64,000 nucleotides of DNA from Capitella teleta (Eukaryota; Annelida; Polychaeta; Capitellidae). The stretch is taken from NCBI GenBank assembly GCA_000328365.1, contig KB293367.1:62001-126000 (forward strand), given 5' to 3'. Position numbers and translations under genes: made by a program. The notes beneath the pieces were generated by a model, which was not told the DNA's origin, did no database searches, and saw only the letters and a program-made list of their open reading frames with translations. This document shows positions 59,216-64,000 of the stretch, piece by piece (the stretch's first letter is position 1; every line of letters starts with the position of its first letter).

Positions 59216-60029
59216 TCATTTTTGCTCATTTTCACTTTTTTTTTATAATCAAATATTCTTTGTTCTCAAACTCACTTAACAGTAGGTTTTCGCCCGATTT
59301 CTCGATTGGACTCTCAACCCTGCCCTGTGGGATGTTGTAACAGTCCTCAATCACCTCTCTGCTATTGTAGGAAGACGAGAGGCCTTGAAGAATAACTGAC
59401 TTCAGTTTATCCCTAGAATGTTCATTTGGCGACAACAACAAAAAGAATATACATGTACCAATCATCACAATGCCGTGAGTTTATTTTCCTGCTTCGTGAA
59501 GTCTGCGGTGACCAAAGCAAGGTATATGTGAGCATTATTTTGCTGTAATAGTCGGATCTCCGGATATTCGTAACCCGGATTTGGGGTCCTTTATGCAGAT
59601 CTGAGCCCCTATATCTCCTCTGCCGATATAAATTTTTCTCTGCAGATATTGGTCGGTTGCATTCCTCTCCTGTCGCACATTCCCTTAACATTAACATTAT
59701 TTTAACAGCAGTTTAATTCAAAATTCTGAATGCTTTCGACTAAAACACTCGTTGGAGTATCATTCCAGTCAATTTAATCGTCTATTGAGGTCCACTTGTC
59801 ATGGGAGTACTCGAAATAATGTTTACCAGGATTCATGGATTGGCTGCGCAAGAAAATCAATTTTGGATCGCGAACGGTTTGATAATGTAGAGAACCGACT
59901 TGCGTCCTGTGTAGAATATATTTTAGACCCAAACATGGATTAACTAATAATTAAGCCATTAATAGATCGCGCTTCATCAGCATACAGAAAGGTGACATCT
60001 AGTGCAATGGATGTTCTTCTTCTTTAATA

Positions 60030-60150
60030 TATGCTTGTATTTAATTTATGTTCATATTATTTTATTTATTACATGTGTTATGTCAAGCGCAACTGAACAA
60101 TTTTATTGGAAATTATGGCGCTATATAAATAAAAATTTCATTCATTCATC
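60030..60150 (+). mobile_element. LINE/SINE-type 3' tail
   Basis: The word GGCGCTATATAAATAAAAAT is followed by a short ATTC repeat (TTCATTCATTCATC). This is a common 3' end of non-LTR retroelements and their SINE partners in marine invertebrates. The upstream 300 bases may be the rest of the same 5'-truncated copy. Confidence 0.45.
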
Positions 60151-60326
60151 ATGCATGATATTTTGGTCGCAATAAATTGAGTAAATAATGATGCGGTGTA
60201 TAAGTTAAATATGCAGCCTATATATCATATTCCTAATTCAGTCATTTAGACATGTAGTGAGAAATCTTATTTTGTGTGCCATGCGGAAGCCCATTAGCAA
60301 TTCATGCATATAATTATATTATAATT

Positions 60327-60376
60327 NNNNNNNNNNNNNNNNNNNNNNNNNNNNNNNNNNNNNNNNNNNNNNNNNN
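60327..60376. other. Assembly gap (50 N)
   Basis: Fifty undefined bases adjoining a (TA)n tract, which probably caused the assembly break. Confidence 0.99.

Positions 60377-60462
<86 letters not shown>
60377..60462 (+). repeat. (TA)n microsatellite
   Basis: About 43 TA dinucleotides directly after the gap, so the real tract may be longer. Confidence 0.97.
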
Positions 60463-60467
<5 letters not shown>

Positions 60468-60665
60468 GCATGTGCATATAATTCGCAAATATACAGTCAG
60501 CAGTAAATGTTGTCGTCCTCTCCTTTTCTTTCTTTTCTTTCTTGGCCCATTTTTGTCTGTCTCTTATATTTATTTATTATTATTTTATTATCATACTAGT
60601 ATTTATTATTTATTTTTTATTTATTACTATTATTTTTTTCTGTTTTAGGTTCTGTGGGCTTTATT

Positions 60666-61022
60666 GAGTGACGAGAGATTGTTTTTGAAAAATTTGGTCA
60701 ACTGGTTCAAGACAAATTAAAATACGAATTTCCTGCTCAGGTAGAATAGCTTGAAACGAGATGAGTGCGATATTTTTTTTTATGAGAACTACTGAAAGAT
60801 CTGCTCACTCGACGGCTCCCATTGTTAAAAATACAATGTAGGAGAATTACTTTTATGCCGTCACGACGGTATGAAATCGAACGCGAGAAGAAAGCGAGAT
60901 TTTAAACCTCTCAAATTCGATGTATCTATGAACAAGCGTATTGTCTAAAAATATGTCAGTCAAAAGGCGTATTTGTCTTTTGAGGTGATTCCTCTATCAT
61001 CCGTTACTAGTTCAAAACAACC
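60666..61022 (-). repeat. Unclassified interspersed repeat, copy 2 (inverted)
   Basis: Reverse-oriented partner of 28242-28607. Similarity stops abruptly at both ends in the two copies, as expected for a dispersed element rather than a segmental duplication. It contains a short internal palindrome, CCGTCACGACGG, missing from copy 1. Confidence 0.85.
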
Positions 61023-62887
61023 AGAGGTCCTCTTTAAACCACTCGTTGCGCATTCTGAGTATATATCCTACTATATATGAATATTTCTTCTTGTTCATCC
61101 AGTACGTTTGGAGTTCATTGGTTGATCCCTCATCACGTTTGCATTTCCTTCGTTTTGTATTTTTTGTGGTGACGTCAATGGACCATATTATTGTTTCCCT
61201 AGATTACATTTTTTTTAAATCGTGTTTATAAGACTGGAATAACGTTTAACTATCTACACCGCCCCTTAATTTCTGACCATAAATAATCAGCAATATAGTT
61301 TTTATCAAACTGAAGCTCAGTGCAAAAATGCGACACGTTTCAAGAAAGAAACGGAAATCAATGGCCCCCGGTGTCCCCCTGAATCATCAACGTACAATGT
61401 ACAATCACGAATAGCATGGTTTTACAACCTACAGCACCTGTTTGGTTGCTTTTGGCTCTAACAGTAAAGATCGACGAGAAAAGAAATCACTATTAGTGAT
61501 GTGAACATACACAGGTAGGCAACACTGTTTCACTAGTTCATTAGTGCCACTCAGAAAGGTGCACTTGTGCTCGTTGCCCCGAGGCATTGGGTGCCGGCTG
61601 ACTAATCCTGCTTCGATTTTCCTTTTGTTTCGCCGGGTTTCCACTAAGGCTTAAGTACCAATTTGCCATCACTATCAAAACATGATTGTACAGCTAGTTT
61701 CCTATATTAATATAATATACCTGGATTTTTGCCTCCTTGTACGTGCACATTATTTTTCGTGTCTACCCGCATGGTGCGTGCACTTTCAATTATTCCGCTA
61801 TATATAAATTATTCATGGCCGTAAATTGAAGTTTAATTGATCGTACCCTCACGCATGGCGCCGTGTCCATAACACGGTCGATAAGCCGCGGGGAAGAAGA
61901 GCCACTAACATCACAAAGACGTAAGCCTATTTCCGGTGTCCTCGGAGTGTATGCCACGCTGGATCTGCTGTTACGACGAACTAAAGAAACATCAACGCCG
62001 AATTAGCCCTTAACCAAGAATGATATCGCCTTTATACAGTGTGCGTCTGGTATTGAAATAAGTGCGTTATGATTCACAAGGAATGGATTGCTGCGCTGCA
62101 TCATAACGTATTGTGGTCGCCGGGATGGACAGTCAGATATGGAGGCATAGTGGATTAAAGAAGATTCACTCTTTAGTATTTCTTTTGTTTCTAGGTTATA
62201 TGTATGTATATATCCATTATTCAATGATCCTAAGGCAAGATGTCTCTCCTACGCATCTGTACTAGCGTTTACTGTAGAACATGTGATTCCTCGCGCCGAA
62301 ACCCGTCACACTTTTAGGTTTTAATGCCTCCTAATTGCTGATACAAATCCATTCAGTTTGATGCAAGAATGATCTAAATCTGAGCAGTAGTTCAAAGTTA
62401 TAGCCTGTTTACGGGTCAACATCCCACTAATCGAAGATTAGAAATTCGTGTTAAAAGGTTTGCAAAGATTCTAAATGATGCAACTGCTCATACAGTAGGC
62501 TTAATTATTCACAAAATATAAGAGCTTATTGGTCAGAGACTGAAATGTTTCTTGTATGTGAGGAAAGAGGAGATATTTTTCTCAATTTCGCCATCAAAAC
62601 ATGAAAAATCAACATTTTGAACACATCTGACCTCTCAAGGATTGTTTCTCATGAACATGCTCAGCTACTTAGTGCAGGTTTCGGCGCGAGGGGTCACATA
62701 TATTTTTCACTCTACAATAAAGCTCCCAAATAACGGATGCAATGCTATCAAAGCAGAATTGTCGTTATCTCGGAGTTGTTTGACATTTCTATCGAAGGAT
62801 GTAACCATAATGTATTCAGTGCTTCGTGTTGCCAAGATCGCAGTGCTAGATTCCCCCAAGTGGCCAGGAATTTAAAATATCACAACA

Positions 62888-62893
62888 TTTATT
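62888..62893 (-). terminator. MED30 poly(A) signal AATAAA
   Basis: AATAAA on the minus strand about 70 bases after the MED30 stop codon, implying a short 3' UTR with cleavage near 62865-62875. Confidence 0.7.
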
Positions 62894-62962
62894 TAAAAAT
62901 CAAAGTTCACTCAAAACATCCAGACACATTCGCACAGAATCAGTAATAGTCAAGAGTCACAA

Positions 62963-63061
62963 TCAACTCTTTCTCGTAGCGAGCATCGTGTTGATTTCCC
63001 ACACAGTTAATCTCAGTTTATCAATAATTTGTTTGAGTTCACGGTTGCGATTTCTCAGTTG
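62963..63061 (-). CDS. MED30: MED30 last exon with stop
   Basis: A 99-base exon of 32 residues and TGA. It begins QLRNRNRELKQIIDKLRLTV and continues WEINTMLATRKS, the most conserved C-terminal coiled-coil part of the family. Acceptor TTCTTTGCAG. Confidence 0.96.
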   Translation of the reverse strand, partial: QLRNRNRELKQIIDKLRLTVWEINTMLATRKS

Positions 63062-64000
63062 CTGCAAAGAAAGAAATAAAAAAGGGATCAATTGAATGAT
63101 TTGAATAATTGATTGTATGAATACACATCTCATTAACCAGTTCCTCTGGAAATGGTCGCATAAACATTAAAGACTTTATAGAATCATAGCCAGATCAGCT
63201 AAATCCGACGACAGTCAGAAACCCTGTTGCTACACACACCTCCATTCCCAAGGTAACGGGCAGATTATGGAAAGATCGGGTAACATTATGATTCAAAAAC
63301 CCATGCAATGCATTCGAAAATGGCATGTACCATTAGGAATACAAACAAAGCCACAAATGATCAAATGAGACCAATAAAATTAGTCATGCAAATCTCTGTG
63401 CATTTCTGCCTTTTCACTTGTGAGTGAGCAATATTCATTGAAAATTTTTTAGCTAAAGGATGGTCACTCAGGGCTCTGTTATTGTATGTGGGGATCAGCT
63501 TAGAGTCTCAATTGTACTCGCTCCACCACTCAATTGAGATTCAAGGTCAGATCACATGAGGGGAGATTAACTGGGGGTCTGACGGGGTAACTAAAAATGA
63601 AATTTCCACTAACAGAGATGACTTCCTTGTGCTCTTCGCTGGCGTACTTGACTTCATCTGTGAGTTTAGGCCCCTCCCCCTTCACCTCCCCATTCACCTC
63701 AATGGGAAGCATCTCCTGAAAGGAAAAATTTAATCATCGCAGAGGAGAATCAGAAGACATCTCACCTCAATGGGGCGAGAATCCAGATTTGCAGTGTGCT
63801 CATGAACTTTGATGTAGAGAATTTTCAGCTTCTTGAAGTTCATTAGCATCTGTTTCATGTTATCATCCAGTTTGGCTTTAGTTTCTGGATAATTCTGTGG
63901 CTGAGAGGTAGTCGCTCCGTTTGGCAGCTGGAGTTAAATCCCACGTTAGAGACATCGATGCTTTAATACGCAACACTCAACCTGCATGTTCTTCAGAAGA
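62963..64000 (-). CDS. MED30: Mediator complex subunit 30, 5'-truncated by the window edge
   Basis: Nuclear subunit of the Mediator head module, which links transcription factors to RNA polymerase II. Four minus-strand exons (63982-64000, 63766-63927, 63614-63715, 62963-63061), all joined in phase 0, give about 126 C-terminal residues out of the roughly 180 usual for the family. Diagnostic blocks: LLKNMQLPNG (human LLRNMQLPNG), LDDNMKQ...FKKLKILY (human LQDNLRQ...FRKLRLVY), PIEEMLPIEVNG (human PVEQLIPYVEEDG), YASEEHKEV, and the end LKQIIDKLRLTVWEINTMLA (human LKQIMDQLRNLIWDINAMLA). The N-terminus lies beyond the right edge. Confident identification; no damage seen. Confidence 0.96.
63614..63715 (-). 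CDS. MED30: MED30 internal exon
   Basis: A 102-base, 34-codon exon, EMLPIEVNGEVKGEGPKLTD then EVKYASEEHKEVIS. Acceptor CTTTCAG. The donor GTTAGT is less typical but keeps phase 0 into the last exon. The joined protein is about three residues shorter than human here. Confidence 0.9.
63766..63927 (-). CDS. MED30: MED30 internal exon: helical core
   Basis: A 162-base, 54-codon exon beginning LPNGATTSQPQNYPETKAKL and ending ANLDSRPIE. It carries the heptad-like helix that packs in the Mediator head. Acceptor AACTCCAG, donor GTGAGA. Confidence 0.95.
63982..64000 (-). CDS. MED30: MED30 exon (partial, runs off the window)
   Basis: The last 19 bases of an exon encode LLKNMQ before a GTTGAG donor at 63976-63981. 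LLxNMQ followed by LPNG is a MED30 signature. Confidence 0.9.

Larger units (their letters stand above)
54861..62880. other. AT-rich gene-free block before MED30
   Basis: No supported gene. Holds a 24-base minisatellite, a SINE, a LINE/SINE-type tail, a gap with (TA)n, and one copy of the dispersed repeat. Two minus-strand frames (55926-56345 and 56573-56782) have varied amino-acid composition and are noted in the findings. Confidence 0.4.

Noticed and set aside
62231-62255. Segment resembling miR-31 (AGGCAAGATGT)
   Set aside because: Only the first 11 bases match and no pairing arm was found nearby.

Overview
The window looks like nuclear DNA of an invertebrate animal. Genes are split into short GT-AG exons, intergenic space is long, and there are a tRNA-derived SINE, short-repeat tracts and two 50-base assembly gaps. 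The SINE and the 'gcgctatataaat' repeat tails remind me of echinoderms and other marine deuterostomes, but the sequence alone does not settle the clade.

Two genes can be identified, both on the minus strand. The first (3009-19373) encodes a Cys-loop ligand-gated chloride channel subunit of the glycine-receptor type. It has a signal peptide exon, an N-terminal helix, an extracellular domain with the canonical 13-residue Cys-loop and a second cysteine pair in loop C, an anion-selective PAR motif before M2, and M4. The second (62963 to the right edge) is the 3' part of MED30, a Mediator head subunit, with four exons and a poly(A) signal.

The main discovery is the exon layout of the receptor gene. 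Four of its exons are present twice, side by side, in the order 6a-6b-7a-7b-8-9a-9b-10a-10b. Exon 8 and the 5' exons 1-5 are single. Each pair has the same splice phases and each copy is an intact, diverged reading frame. Including both copies of pair 6, 7 or 9 shifts the frame into a stop; for pair 7 the junction itself makes TAA. This is the signature of mutually exclusive splicing at three internal positions plus a choice of last exon, giving up to 16 receptor proteins (about 441-463 residues). The choices change ligand-binding loops D/A/E, the Cys-loop, the transmembrane domain with the M2-M3 linker, the cytoplasmic loop and M4, while loop B and most of loop C stay constant.

Layout: 1-2.5 kb, AT-rich flank with a microRNA-like hairpin. 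3.0-19.4 kb, receptor gene with a 7.3 kb first intron. 19.4-62.9 kb, about 43 kb with no gene I can support. This gap alternates between GC-richer, repeat-poor blocks (20-25, 31-36, 43-46 and 50-52.5 kb) that may hold regulatory DNA, and AT-rich blocks with microsatellites, a degenerate pogo-like DNA element, a foldback element, a SINE and an unclassified interspersed repeat in two inverted copies. 62.9-64.0 kb, MED30. No operon, CRISPR or rRNA is present, and no virus-like element was recognised.
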